From: Deltaproteobacteria bacterium
Lineage (GTDB): Bacteria; Myxococcota_C; UBA6777
Assembly: GCA_006226375.1 (NCBI GenBank)
Contig: SBHC01000036.1
Location: 88,460-152,459 of the forward strand
Reading direction: 5' to 3'
Length of the DNA stretch: 64,000 bases
Both the position numbers and the translations under genes were made by a program. The notes under the pieces were generated by a model, which made no database searches, had not been told where the DNA came from, and saw nothing but the letters and a program-made list of their open reading frames with translations. Below are positions 17,735 through 27,110 of this stretch, one piece after another (positions within the stretch are counted from its first letter, which is position 1; each line of letters starts with the position of its first letter).

Positions 17735-18574
17735 ATGCAAAAAAGGCTCTATCATATCCATCTGGTCTCCGATGCCTCGGGGGAGCTCACAGACCTGATG
17801 GCACGCTCTGCGATTGCTCAACTTGAAAATGTCTCGGCAGAGCGACATTTGTGGAACATGGTGCGTTACCCGCGGGACGTGGAAGAGGTCCTGGCCGGGA
17901 TCGATGCGGATCCAGGCTTCGTGCTTCATACCGTGCTGATCCCCGATTTGCGGGCGATGTTGGAGGAGGGTTGTGCGCAGCGTAACATCCCTTGTTTGGC
18001 GGCACTGACGCCTCTTGTGGAAGGTCTTTCGGAGTTCTGGGAGGCCCCTGTTCACTATCGTCCGACCCAATACACCCGTGACAAAGAATACTACCGTCGG
18101 ATGGATGCGATGCGCTTCAGCCTCCAACACGATGACGGTCAACTGGGTCGCGAACTTCACAAAGCCGATATCATCTTGTTTGGTGTGTCGCGAACATCCA
18201 AGACACCACTCTGTGTGTACCTCGCCAACCGTGGCTACAAAGCCGCAAACTTCCCTGTCGTACCGAATGTTCCGCTGCCAGACAATGCCCTCACTGTAGA
18301 CGTGCCGTTGAAAGTGGGCCTGACCATGGATCCGTCCATTCTTGCAGAGCTGCGCAAACAACGCCTCGGCAAATCCGGCTGGTGGCACAGCGAAACCGCG
18401 TATGTTGACTCTCTTCAGGTGTCCTACGAAGTTCGAGAAGCCCGCCAAATGTATGTGAAAAATGGATGGCCGGTGGTCGATGTGACGATGAAGTCGGTGG
18501 AAGAAATTGCCGCCAAGATCATCCAGTTGTATGTCCGACGAACCTCCCGCAAAGCCAGCGACCGTCACCGATAG
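17735..18574 (+). CDS. pyruvate,phosphate dikinase regulatory protein (PSRP, DUF299)
   Basis: 279 residues, the usual length of this bifunctional regulator. It uses ADP to phosphorylate, and phosphate to dephosphorylate, a Thr next to the catalytic His of its dikinase target. The family marks are all present: IHLVSDASGELT at the N-terminus, the P-loop GVSRTSKTP near residue 150, and YLANRGYKAANFPVVP after it. The target ppdK lies 1.1 kb away on the other strand, so PPDK rather than PEP synthase is the likely partner. AGGTAGG precedes ATG 17735. Confidence 0.95.
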   Translation: MQKRLYHIHLVSDASGELTDLMARSAIAQLENVSAERHLWNMVRYPRDVEEVLAGIDADPGFVLHTVLIPDLRAMLEEGCAQRNIPCLAALTPLVEGLSEFWEAPVHYRPTQYTRDKEYYRRMDAMRFSLQHDDGQLGRELHKADIILFGVSRTSKTPLCVYLANRGYKAANFPVVPNVPLPDNALTVDVPLKVGLTMDPSILAELRKQRLGKSGWWHSETAYVDSLQVSYEVREARQMYVKNGWPVVDVTMKSVEEIAAKIIQLYVRRTSRKASDRHR

Positions 18575-18593
18575 AGTGCCTTGGTCAACCTGA

Positions 18594-18696
18594 GTCCGCA
18601 GATTACGCAAATTGCACAGACGGGGATGCTGCTTGTTGTATGAATGGGTCCGCAGATTACGCAAATTGCGAAGACAGGGATGCTGCTTGTTGTATG
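18594..18696. repeat. two-copy direct repeat, 54-nt period
   Basis: Two 49-nt copies at 18594-18642 and 18648-18696 differ at three positions. Each begins GTCCGCAGATTACGC and ends GCTTGTTGTATG. They lie just past the PSRP stop. The CGCAGATTACGC motif resembles intergenic repeats scattered in many bacterial genomes. A frame runs through both copies but has no ribosome-binding site or plausible product. Confidence 0.8.
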
Positions 18697-18735
18697 GGCT
18701 ATCGTGTTGGTGGAAAGAAGAGTGGGGCAGGGGGT

Positions 18736-19587
18736 TCAGGTTCGTTTTTGGTAGAGGACCCAGAAGAGATCTTCGGAAGGGTAGGGGTAGGAGATGGAGC
18801 CTGGGACGAGCTTGAGGAAAGGTCGGAAGTACTTGAGCGGGCCGGCTTCCTGTAGCTTGTAATCAAGCAGGGACTTGGCGTGGTGCCCTTTGATCCATCG
18901 AGTGGGTCGACCTTGTGCTACTTCGCGAAAGCCAAACTGACCGGCGAGTTGACCCAGGTCCTTGGGTGAAAACCAATGGAGTACGCTGGGTGGACTGTAT
19001 TCATGCCAGTTCTTGCCGAGGAGGCGCGCGGTCCAGCTGTCTTTGTTCCAACTCTCAATCAGCCAGTAACCGCCGGGCCGGGTGCGCTCTGCGGCTGTCG
19101 TTAGAGCCTGACGAAGGTCATAGAAGTGAGCGATGACTTGAATCATGCTGACCACATCAAACTGTTGATCGTGAGGGAACTGTTCCAGCGCTCCAGTGTG
19201 AACTGAAAGGCCCAAGGTTTCGCGAGCATGCTGGGCCATCCGTGGGTTGGGTTCGACGCCTTCGCCTTTCCAGCCTGTGTCGAGCAGACCTTGCAAGATG
19301 AAGCCTGCCGCTGCACCCACATCAAGGATGGTGCCGGGCGACATGTAACTGTTCAGCAAGCGACCGTAACGTTTCCCTGACGCTCGAAGGATGGCACCTT
19401 CGCCAAGGTAATCAGAGTAACCGGCTTCGCCTCCCTCAAAGTAGTCGTCGCCGTAGACTTGCTCAACGTGTTGGAGATCTGCCGCGATGTCGGCGAAGCG
19501 ATGACCGCACGAGTCACAGCCAAGAATGCCATAACCGTGCCGCGAAAAAAGGTGGCGAGACGCTCCCTGACAGATGGGACACTCCAC
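18736..19587 (-). CDS. zinc-ribbon class I SAM-dependent methyltransferase
   Basis: 283 residues. The N-terminus has CPICQG and CDSCGHRFAD, a four-Cys zinc ribbon. The methyltransferase fold follows, with the SAM-binding ILDVGAAAGF near residue 89 and an acidic EPNPR about 20 residues on. The C-terminal half has HWFSPKDLGQL, common in the Methyltransf_13-like group that modifies sugars or small molecules. GTG 19587 is the start, with AGGAG at ideal spacing. It lies between the PSRP and ppdK genes, but a functional link is not evident. The substrate is unknown. Confidence 0.8.
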   Translation of the reverse strand: MECPICQGASRHLFSRHGYGILGCDSCGHRFADIAADLQHVEQVYGDDYFEGGEAGYSDYLGEGAILRASGKRYGRLLNSYMSPGTILDVGAAAGFILQGLLDTGWKGEGVEPNPRMAQHARETLGLSVHTGALEQFPHDQQFDVVSMIQVIAHFYDLRQALTTAAERTRPGGYWLIESWNKDSWTARLLGKNWHEYSPPSVLHWFSPKDLGQLAGQFGFREVAQGRPTRWIKGHHAKSLLDYKLQEAGPLKYFRPFLKLVPGSISYPYPSEDLFWVLYQKRT

Positions 19588-19664
19588 AGCACACTCCTGA
19601 ATTTGGGGTGAGGGGGTCGTGGCTTCAACGAAGCCCGACTTTGCGAAAGGAAGGACGTGTCGGG

Positions 19665-22310
19665 TTACTTGGTGAGGGAGCCGTACTCTTCGCGGATGGC
19701 AGCCTGGGCTGCGGCGAGTCGAGCGATGGGCACACGGTAGGGACTGCAGGAGACGTAGTCGAGTCCAACCATGTGGCAGAACTCAATGCTGGAGGGCTCT
19801 CCTCCGTGTTCGCCGCAGATCCCTGTCTTCATTCCGGGGCGCGTCTGACGGCCTTTTTGTACGCCGATCTTGAGCAACTCACCGACGCCTTCTCGGTCGA
19901 GGACTTGGAACGGATCTTCGGGATAGATGCCTTGCTCCACATAATGCTGGAGGAAGCGGCCCGAGTCATCGCGGCTGAAACCACAGCCCATTTGGGTCAG
20001 GTCGTTGGTTCCAAAGCTGAAGAATTCGGCCTCTGTGGCGACCTGGTCTGCAGTGATGGCGCCACGAGGAACTTCAATCATGGTGCCGATCTTCAGGTCG
20101 TCGAGGGGCTTGCCTTGTTCAGCCTGAATTTGCTCGTACACGCTGAGGACAAGATTCTTTTGGTGGGCCAACTCACGGACATGACCGACGAGAGGAATCA
20201 TGATCTCTGGCCTGGAGCCGGGCACTGCGTACGCTGCCTCGATGACGGCGCGGGCTTGCATCTCTGTGATCTCAGGGAAGAAGATGCCCAAGCGACAGCC
20301 GCGGTGACCGAGCATTGGGTTAAACTCGCGGAGAGAGGCCACAATGTCCTGGATGTGCTGGACGCTGGTTCCCATGGCTTTCGCCATTTCCACCTGACCT
20401 TCTTCGTCGTGGGGCAGGAACTCGTGGAGCGGCGGATCCAGGAAGCGGATGGTCGCTGGCTTTCCGTCCAACGCCTTGAAGATGCCGATGAAGTCTTCTC
20501 GCTGGTAGGGGAGAAGCTCATTCAGGGCAGCTTTGCGCTCTTCTGTGTCTTCGGCCAGGATCATCTTGCGAACGGAGATGATGCGCTCGCCCTCAAAGAA
20601 CATGTGCTCGGTTCGGCAGAGGCCAATGCCTTCGGCCCCAAAGCGAACGGCGACGCGGGTGTCGTGGGGGGAGTCTGCGTTGGTTCGGACGCCAAGTTTG
20701 CGGTACTTGTCGGCCAACGCCATGATCGTACCAAACGGCCCGGTCAGTTGGGGATCAACGGTCGCGATCTTTTCGTTGTAGACCTTACCTTTCGAGCCGT
20801 TGAGGCTGATCCAGTCTCCTTCGTTGAGGGTGACGCCGCCAAAGGTGATGGTCTTGTTGCGGTAGTCGATTTGCGCTTGGGAGCAACCAGCGACACAGCA
20901 TTTGCCCATGCCTCGGGCGACGACTGCGGCGTGGCTTGTCATTCCGCCGCGGCTGGTGAGGATGCCGTTGGCGGCGCTCATTCCGCCGATATCTTCCGGG
21001 CTGGTTTCGATACGGACCAGGACAACATCTTTGCCCTGACTGCTCCACTGCTCTGCGTCTGCCGCGGAGAACACGATCTGACCTGTGGCCGCTCCAGGGC
21101 TGGCAGGCAAGCCTTGGGTCAAGAAGTGGGCGTTGTCCTCAGCGTCTTGATCGAAGGTGGGGTGAAGGAGTTGGTCCAACTGCAAGGGGTCCACACGAAG
21201 GACGGCCTCTTCTTCAGAGATTAGGCCTTCGTTCATCATGTCCACTGCGATTTGCACAGCGGCAGCGGCGGTTCGCTTGCCTCGTCGGGTTTGGAGGAGG
21301 TACAGCTTGCCCTGTTCAATCGTGAACTCCAGATCCTGCATGTCAGTGTAGTGGTTCTCCAGCTTGCTCCGGAGCTCGACCAGCTCGTCAAAACACTCCT
21401 TGTTCACCTCTTCCAGGTGGGTGATGGGCTGCGGTGTGCGGATTCCGGCCACCACATCTTCACCTTGGGCGTTCATCAGGTATTCGCCGTAGAATTCGTT
21501 GGTTCCATCGGAGGGGTTGCGGGTGAACGCAACGCCGGTTCCGCTGGTGTCACCCATGTTGCCGAACACCATCGCCTGGACGTTGACAGCTGTTCCTTTC
21601 AGGCCGCGGATGCTGTTAAGTTGACGGTAGGTGATGGCGCGTGGGTTGTTCCAGCTGCCAAACACCGCGTCGATGGCCGCTTGGAGTTGGGCCCGAGCGT
21701 CTTGGGGGAACGAGGTGTTGTTGCGGCTGTACACGTCTTTGTAGGCTTCAATGACGTCTTTCAACCCTTCCACAGTCAGCTCAGCGTCGTTGCTGGCGTG
21801 GTGTCGTTCTTTGACGTCTTGAAGGACTTCCTCAAACTGATGATGGCTCAGGCCAAGGACAACGTCTCCAAACATCTGGAGGAAGCGACGGTAAGCGTCG
21901 AGGGCAAACCGCTCGTTGTTGGTTTCTTTGGCGAGAGCAGGCAATGTCTCGTCGTTGAGGCCGAGGTTGAGGACTGTGTCCATCATACCAGGCATCGAGA
22001 CCGCCGCACCGGAACGGACCGAGAGAAGGAGGGGGTTGGACCCTCTACCAAAGGTTTTGCCGGAGAGAGCCTCGAGCTTGGCGACGCATTCATCAACCTG
22101 GGCGTCGAGGCCTTCGGGGTAGTTCCTGTTGTTTTCGTAGTAGAGCGCGCAGACTTCTGTGGTGATGGTAAATCCACCGGGCACTGGCAATCCCAAGCGT
22201 GACATTTCTGCGAGGTTGGCACCTTTGCCGCCCAGCAGTTCTTTCATACTGGCATCGCCTTCGGCTTCACGGCCTCCAAAAAAGTAAACATACTTCGCAT
22301 TGTCACTCAT
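19665..22310 (-). CDS. ppdK: pyruvate, phosphate dikinase
   Basis: 881 residues, full length. It interconverts pyruvate, ATP and phosphate with PEP, AMP and PPi. The ATP-grasp domain begins at YFFGG and contains GGKGANLAEM. The swivelling phospho-His domain has GGMTSHAAVVARGMGK near residue 459, with the catalytic His and the regulatory Thr two residues before it. The C-terminal PEP-binding barrel has GICGEHGGEP with its active-site Cys near residue 835. AGGAG precedes ATG 22310. The regulator PSRP encoded at 17735-18574 should act on this protein. Confidence 0.98.
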   Translation of the reverse strand: MSDNAKYVYFFGGREAEGDASMKELLGGKGANLAEMSRLGLPVPGGFTITTEVCALYYENNRNYPEGLDAQVDECVAKLEALSGKTFGRGSNPLLLSVRSGAAVSMPGMMDTVLNLGLNDETLPALAKETNNERFALDAYRRFLQMFGDVVLGLSHHQFEEVLQDVKERHHASNDAELTVEGLKDVIEAYKDVYSRNNTSFPQDARAQLQAAIDAVFGSWNNPRAITYRQLNSIRGLKGTAVNVQAMVFGNMGDTSGTGVAFTRNPSDGTNEFYGEYLMNAQGEDVVAGIRTPQPITHLEEVNKECFDELVELRSKLENHYTDMQDLEFTIEQGKLYLLQTRRGKRTAAAAVQIAVDMMNEGLISEEEAVLRVDPLQLDQLLHPTFDQDAEDNAHFLTQGLPASPGAATGQIVFSAADAEQWSSQGKDVVLVRIETSPEDIGGMSAANGILTSRGGMTSHAAVVARGMGKCCVAGCSQAQIDYRNKTITFGGVTLNEGDWISLNGSKGKVYNEKIATVDPQLTGPFGTIMALADKYRKLGVRTNADSPHDTRVAVRFGAEGIGLCRTEHMFFEGERIISVRKMILAEDTEERKAALNELLPYQREDFIGIFKALDGKPATIRFLDPPLHEFLPHDEEGQVEMAKAMGTSVQHIQDIVASLREFNPMLGHRGCRLGIFFPEITEMQARAVIEAAYAVPGSRPEIMIPLVGHVRELAHQKNLVLSVYEQIQAEQGKPLDDLKIGTMIEVPRGAITADQVATEAEFFSFGTNDLTQMGCGFSRDDSGRFLQHYVEQGIYPEDPFQVLDREGVGELLKIGVQKGRQTRPGMKTGICGEHGGEPSSIEFCHMVGLDYVSCSPYRVPIARLAAAQAAIREEYGSLTK

Positions 22311-22755
22311 GGGCTAGACTCCTGTGCTGTATGCTAAATCGTACTGCGGATTTGAGTTCTGGTGGGTTGGGGAAGGGATGTTCTCTCCAACAATCGAAAT
22401 AGGGGGTCCACGCAATCAAAATAAGCTTTTACAAAACTATGACACAACGTCACTGAATTTCGCTTCATATAGTAGTCAAGACAAACGAGAGCGCAATGAT
22501 CCATATCAAAACGGATCATGAGATCTCGCAAGGCGGAGGGATGCCAACGCTTGTTCTCTTCTGAGAAAACAGGTTTTTGGAGAGAGTTTCTTCCGGCTCT
22601 ACCCAAGGTCGTACGATTGGGTGCCAACGCGACAGAAAAGTGTGGATTTTGTAGTTTTGGTATGCGACGATGGAACGTGTTCTCAATCCCCTGTTGGAAG
22701 CTTGTAGGTGCCATTTGAGGGGAGTGGCAAGACACTTGAATGGGAGAGACTGGTC
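22311..22755. other. intergenic region without clear gene
   Basis: About 440 nt between divergent genes. Short overlapping frames on both strands have no ribosome-binding site or family features. It should hold the ppdK promoter and the promoter of the GMC unit. I could not assign either with confidence. Confidence 0.5.
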
Positions 22756-23457
22756 ATGAATCAGCAACAAGGAGAGCGCCTCAGGCGTTGGATCAATCAG
22801 GCCCACGATGGAACCCGACGGTTGTTGGGGATTCCCAAGCGATTGGTTGACCACCCTGTGCTACGGCCTCGTGTGCAGCGAACCTTGGCGGCTTTGGGAG
22901 ACACCGTTTTTCCCCCAGGTGGGGCGATTCCTTACTCCGGTACCGATGTCGAGATTGCTCAGTATGTCATTGACTATCTTCACAAAGTACCCCGCCAGGA
23001 GGGTGAGTTGTTCACCCTCGTCATTCTGCTGTACGAATACGTGTTGCCCAAGATGATGGCGAAGGGCTGGACCTTCTCCAGTATGCCGGAGTCCAAGCGG
23101 ATTGAGCTGCTGGAAGCGTTGCACGAGACGCCAATCTTTCCGCTTCGCTTTCTCAACATCTCTCTCCGGATGTTCTTGAGCTTCGCATACCTCTCCGATG
23201 AGCGCGTACTGGACGAGCTTGGCTTCTTCAAACGTTACGCCTACGAAGCCGACAAGCGCAACCTGAATATTCGCTTCTGGCCGCTGCGAGAAGAAGTCGT
23301 GGAAGCCAAAGATGTGGAGACCAACACATCGACAGAAGTCGAAGAAGCTGTGGCAGAGGAGCCGTCCACAGAGAAAGACATTGCAGCTGAGCCTGCCGCT
23401 GTTGACGTGGATGCTCCTGCGCCGACGGAACTCGGAGCGGTGGCCCAAGAGTCCTAA
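22756..23457 (+). CDS. probable small subunit of a GMC-type dehydrogenase
   Basis: 233 residues from ATG 22756 (GGGAG upstream; the GTG at 22708 has no site). The centre, TLAALGDTVFPPGGAIPYSG followed by an all-helical segment, resembles gluconate 2-dehydrogenase subunit 3 and related small subunits paired with flavin-containing GMC large subunits. The C-terminal 60 residues are an acidic, Ala/Val/Glu-rich tail. No Tat or Sec signal is visible, which is unusual if the enzyme is periplasmic. It directly precedes a GMC oxidoreductase gene, supporting the assignment. Family membership is inferred from pattern and context. Confidence 0.6.
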   Translation: MNQQQGERLRRWINQAHDGTRRLLGIPKRLVDHPVLRPRVQRTLAALGDTVFPPGGAIPYSGTDVEIAQYVIDYLHKVPRQEGELFTLVILLYEYVLPKMMAKGWTFSSMPESKRIELLEALHETPIFPLRFLNISLRMFLSFAYLSDERVLDELGFFKRYAYEADKRNLNIRFWPLREEVVEAKDVETNTSTEVEEAVAEEPSTEKDIAAEPAAVDVDAPAPTELGAVAQES

Positions 23458-23559
23458 GCTTGAGGGAGAGTGACGCAGGGGGCGTACTCTCCCGATTCAG
23501 ATTCCAACACCTGGACAGGTTCTTCCACCTTGTCCAAGGCAACAGGTAAGAGAACACCC

Positions 23560-25068
23560 ATGATTCATGACACAGAGAACCTTCGTAGCGATCAGATTCG
23601 GACCGCAGATGTTTGCGTGATTGGCTCAGGTCCTGGCGGTGCCGTGGTGGCCAAAGAGTTGGCAGAGAAGGGCTTAAGCGTGATTGTGTTGGAGTCCGGA
23701 CCGCGGCTTCACCACAGCAACTCTACGCGAGAGCCTGGTTCGTTCTTGAGCCGATTTCTCCAACAAGGTGGTCTTCGTGCCATGTTGGGGAACACGTTTG
23801 TGGCGTCGATGCAGGCCGAAGCCATTGGTGGAACCTCTGAGGTCAACTCCGCCATTCTCAAGCCCATGCCCGATGCCATCCTTAAGGAGTGGATCGAAAA
23901 CTACGGGTTGACCGATCTCTCGGTCCAAGAGATGCACGGACACTACCAGGCGATTGAGGCTGAGTTGAACGTCCGACCGTCCGAAGCGGAAGCGCTCGGG
24001 CCCAAAAATCTTGTGATGAAGCGCGGCCTGGAAAAGCTGGGCTGGGACAGTCATCCGTTGAGCCGCGCGGTGGTCAACTGCGAAGGGGCTTCTGACTGTC
24101 TGACCGCTTGTCCCTCCGGTGCCAAGCGAACCATGAGCGTAACTTACATTCCCAAAGCATCGCGAGCTGGGGCTGATATCTATCCGTCGTGCCGTGCTCG
24201 CTACGTTTTGCGAGAGGGAAAACGCGCTGTGGGGGTACGAGCTGATATCTTGCATCCCAAAACCCGCAAGCCACAAGCCGAGATGACCGTGTATGCCAAG
24301 GCCGTTGTGGTCAGCGCAGGGGTTATGTGGTCGCCCATCTTGTTGCGTCGCTCTGGGATCAAGGGCAACGGCTGGGTGGGACGAAATCTCTGCGCTCACA
24401 TCGGAACCGCAGCGTTCGGTATGTTCGACGAAGAGATCAACGGCTGGTGGGGCGCAACCCAGGGTTGGGGGAGCAACGAATTCTTCCACCGTGGGATGGT
24501 GCTGGAGGCGCTGTGGAGTCCTCCTGCTGTGCTGGCTACACGCCTTCCCGGTGTGGGTCATGAATACTTGCGCGAACTCAAAGGGTTCAAACACTACGCC
24601 ATGGTTGCGACCAAGCCTCGCGGTGTGTCACGGGGTCGGGTGGTGGAAGGTTTGAACGGTCAACCGTTTTGCACGTTCCGAGTGAAGCAAGAGGACGCCG
24701 ATGAGACCGCGATGGGCTTGAAAGCCTGTGTGGATACGCTGTTTGCGGCAGGCGCCAAGCGTGTTTTGCCTGGCGTGTACGGCGCGCCATGGGTGATGGA
24801 GAAGCCGGAAGACTCCAACGTCTTGCTGAAGAAGCGCTTTCCTGCGTCATCTTTTGAGTTTGTGGCCAACCACGTGTTTGGTACATGCCGGATGGGCAGC
24901 AATCCTCGGGAGTCTGTCGTGGGCAGCTGGTCGGAGGTGCACTCCTGCAAAGATTTGTTTGTTTGCGACTCCAGCATCTTCCCTACAGGAATTGTGAACA
25001 ATCCACAGGAGACGATCATGGCGTTTTCTCGTCGGACGGCACACCACATCGCAGAACGTTACGCCTGA
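23560..25068 (+). CDS. GMC-family FAD-dependent oxidoreductase
   Basis: About 502 residues. The Rossmann FAD motif GSGPGGAVVAKELAEKG lies near residue 20, followed by an acidic strand end VLESGP. The C-terminal GMC signature includes HVFGTCRMG and NPQETIMAFSRRTAHH. A middle segment, CEGASDCLTACPSGAKRTM, holds three Cys residues as in cholesterol-oxidase-like and long-chain alcohol oxidase relatives. It probably oxidises an alcohol or sterol with electrons passing to a partner. ATG 23560 is chosen because FAD-fold homology begins shortly after; an upstream in-frame start adds 30 residues without homology. Confidence 0.85.
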   Translation: MIHDTENLRSDQIRTADVCVIGSGPGGAVVAKELAEKGLSVIVLESGPRLHHSNSTREPGSFLSRFLQQGGLRAMLGNTFVASMQAEAIGGTSEVNSAILKPMPDAILKEWIENYGLTDLSVQEMHGHYQAIEAELNVRPSEAEALGPKNLVMKRGLEKLGWDSHPLSRAVVNCEGASDCLTACPSGAKRTMSVTYIPKASRAGADIYPSCRARYVLREGKRAVGVRADILHPKTRKPQAEMTVYAKAVVVSAGVMWSPILLRRSGIKGNGWVGRNLCAHIGTAAFGMFDEEINGWWGATQGWGSNEFFHRGMVLEALWSPPAVLATRLPGVGHEYLRELKGFKHYAMVATKPRGVSRGRVVEGLNGQPFCTFRVKQEDADETAMGLKACVDTLFAAGAKRVLPGVYGAPWVMEKPEDSNVLLKKRFPASSFEFVANHVFGTCRMGSNPRESVVGSWSEVHSCKDLFVCDSSIFPTGIVNNPQETIMAFSRRTAHHIAERYA

Positions 25069-25123
25069 TATCGGCAGGGCAACGCACTCACGCAACGTTT
25101 CATCTTGATCGAGGATTGTCTCC

Positions 25124-25738
25124 ATGAGCACTGTACATACTTCAACATTCAGCTCACACAAGCCTGAGCAGGAATCTACCTCGCGCGTTCGTCATCGCTA
25201 CATGACATTCCATCGCCTGGCTCGTTCCAGCAACGCCGAGTTGGACAAGATTTTTGCCAAGGGCATTCAGCCCGACCTTGAACTTCTGGAAGGCTGGGAG
25301 TTTCGCGGCTGGAACGTGTCGCCTGTGACCAAGGTGCTCGGGTTCCAAAAGTTTAAGAAGGGGTTCTTTCGGGAGAGCGGGTCGCATCGGTCGGATCAGC
25401 TGTTTGGTTACAACGTGGTGGTGCGCCAGAACGAGCTTTCGTTTCCGCACCTGGCACAACCCAACGAGCTGGAGCCAAAGTGCCACGGGTTCTATTTGGT
25501 GACCCCTGTGGACACATCATCGCGCGATAATTTTTACACCAATGCGCTCTTGTTGGATTATGGGCAAGGACCGAGCAATCCCTTGTGGGATCCTTCAAGT
25601 GTCCTGCGTGACTATCTCGTGCAAGTTGAGCCTGAAAACCCCGATCTGTTTTTGGGCAAGGCTTACCTGGCATTGGGGCCGGCGCGCGTTTTCTCTAACT
25701 ACTTTGTTCTTGAGCGATACAACCCGCGAGGACGCTAA
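25124..25738 (+). CDS. conserved hypothetical protein next to the GMC oxidoreductase
   Basis: 204 residues, no signal peptide or membrane segment. The sequence is rich in aromatic and charged residues (GWEFRGWNV, FQKFKKGFF, CHGFYLVTPVD, NALLLDYGQG). I do not recognise a named family. Position 55 nt downstream of the GMC gene, on the same strand, suggests one transcription unit, so a role in the same oxidation pathway is likely but unproven. GAGGA lies before ATG 25124. Confidence 0.6.
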   Translation: MSTVHTSTFSSHKPEQESTSRVRHRYMTFHRLARSSNAELDKIFAKGIQPDLELLEGWEFRGWNVSPVTKVLGFQKFKKGFFRESGSHRSDQLFGYNVVVRQNELSFPHLAQPNELEPKCHGFYLVTPVDTSSRDNFYTNALLLDYGQGPSNPLWDPSSVLRDYLVQVEPENPDLFLGKAYLALGPARVFSNYFVLERYNPRGR

Positions 25739-25843
25739 GCTCTGAGCTTGGCATGTTACACGCCTTCTTGGTTGAGAGCGTCCTCTTCTCCCGCAACCGC
25801 TTGTGGGTAGAACGCGAGCGTCACGCTCTTGTAGGGGTATACA

Positions 25844-26368
25844 ATGTCAAGCTTTGCAATCGAGCCTTCAGACGGTTGGTTACGTCTCAACACCTGGAAA
25901 GAAGGGTTGTTGTCTCGCATGGGGCACGACCTGCTGATCGATATCCGTGACTTTAAGATTGATGTGGATGTTCGAGGTGAAGATTCTTGGAATGTTCGGA
26001 TGACCATCCGGAAAGACAGCTTTCATGTGTTGGAGCCGGACAGCCTCTCTGCCAAAGAACGGAATGAGATTCACGACAACATCACGAAACATCTCCCCTC
26101 AGACGTTCAATTTGAGGGGGTCGGTACACGGAAACCTGGCAATCGGATGGAGTTGCGTGGAACCATCTCGCTAGGTCGGGCTCGTACCCCGGTTTCTTTT
26201 CTTTTTGACTTGCATCCCAACGCTGCTTCCGGCACAGTGGAATTATCGCACCGAGCGCTTCAATTGAAACCTTACCGCGCTCCTCTTGGTTTGATTCGGT
26301 TGCAAGATCGGGTAAAACTCACCTTTTCCTTTGAACTTCGTGCCGAGAATGACGGACAAGAGACTTGA
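25844..26368 (+). CDS. YceI-like lipocalin-fold protein
   Basis: 174 residues. The start SSFAIEPSDGWLRLNTWKEGLLSRMGHDLLIDI and the alternating beta pattern fit YceI-like proteins, which form a barrel that binds isoprenoid-type lipids. No signal peptide is present, whereas classical YceI is exported. AGGGG precedes ATG 25844. It lies just upstream of an FHA gene that has its own promoter overlapping the end of this frame. Confidence 0.65.
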   Translation: MSSFAIEPSDGWLRLNTWKEGLLSRMGHDLLIDIRDFKIDVDVRGEDSWNVRMTIRKDSFHVLEPDSLSAKERNEIHDNITKHLPSDVQFEGVGTRKPGNRMELRGTISLGRARTPVSFLFDLHPNAASGTVELSHRALQLKPYRAPLGLIRLQDRVKLTFSFELRAENDGQET

Positions 26369-26394
26369 CGTGCGGATTTTGAATCACGTATATA
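26365..26394 (+). promoter_or_regulatory. sigma-70 promoter of the FHA gene
   Basis: TTGACG at 26365-26370 and TATATA at 26389-26394 with an 18-nt spacer. Transcription would start about 30 nt before the FHA start codon at 26426. The -35 box overlaps the stop of the preceding gene. Confidence 0.6.
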
Positions 26395-26425
26395 TGCGGT
26401 GCAACCAATCTGGAAGGGTAGAGTG

Positions 26426-27004
26426 ATGGCTGAATTGATCTTGAAGCTCAAAGATCGAGAGATAAAACGCATCAACATATCGAAAGTAGAGACCACCCTG
26501 GGACGCGACCCAGAGTGCGACCTGTTTATCGATAACATCGGCATCTCCCGTGAACACTGCAGAATTCTTTATCGCGGTGGCCGGTTCTTCCTGCGTGACA
26601 ACGGTAGCAGCAACGGCACCTTTTTGAACAACAATCGTGTCACGCACGAGAGTGAACTGCATGATCAAGATGAAATCCAGCTAGGAAAATACCGAGTGAT
26701 CTTCTCTGGTGCAGGAGGTATGCCTGAGCACCTGCTGGGGGCTGGAGAAGAAGAAGGTAAAGGCGGGAAAAAAGTGCGCAGCGTGTTCGGAACCGTCCAG
26801 TTTTCGCCGGACGAAATCCAAAACTTGCTGTCTGCGTCAGGGGAATCGCCAGCTCCTTCGGTGCAGCTACCCACCAGTCGGCCGGAAGAAGAAGAAGAGG
26901 AAGAGCCCGCTTCGCTGAACAAGCAAGCGCAGCTCAATGTCATCCTGGGTGTTCTTGTTGCTGTTCTCTTCCTGCTGCTGATTGTGGTTCTGCTCGCCCG
27001 CTAG
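26426..27004 (+). CDS. FHA-domain protein with C-terminal membrane anchor
   Basis: 192 residues. Residues 5-95 form a forkhead-associated domain: LGRDPECDL, ISREHCRILY and DNGSSNGTFLNNNRV carry the phosphothreonine-binding Arg, Ser and Asn. A variable acidic linker follows, then a single C-terminal membrane helix (ILGVLVAVLFLLLIVVLLA). It is a tail-anchored reader of phosphothreonine. Ser/Thr kinases such as the one at 61021-63081 are plausible writers. ATG 26426 is chosen over 26399 because AAGGGTAGAG precedes it and homology starts there. Confidence 0.9.
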   Translation: MAELILKLKDREIKRINISKVETTLGRDPECDLFIDNIGISREHCRILYRGGRFFLRDNGSSNGTFLNNNRVTHESELHDQDEIQLGKYRVIFSGAGGMPEHLLGAGEEEGKGGKKVRSVFGTVQFSPDEIQNLLSASGESPAPSVQLPTSRPEEEEEEEPASLNKQAQLNVILGVLVAVLFLLLIVVLLAR

Positions 27005-27110
27005 ACTCGACGATCTCCTCTGTTTGATTCTCCCCCACATTGCACAAATCTTGCGCCTTGGCGCGACCTTTCTTTCTCCTGTCGAATGGTGTGTAGGAGT
27101 TTAATCATCC

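Noticed and set aside
18466..18855. Open frame with repeated Asp-Tyr-Ala-Asn-Cys segments
   Set aside because: It is a read-through of the 54-nt direct repeat, overlaps two solid genes and has no ribosome-binding site.
22334..22854. Two minus-strand frames before the GMC unit
   Set aside because: They overlap each other or the downstream gene and show no family features.
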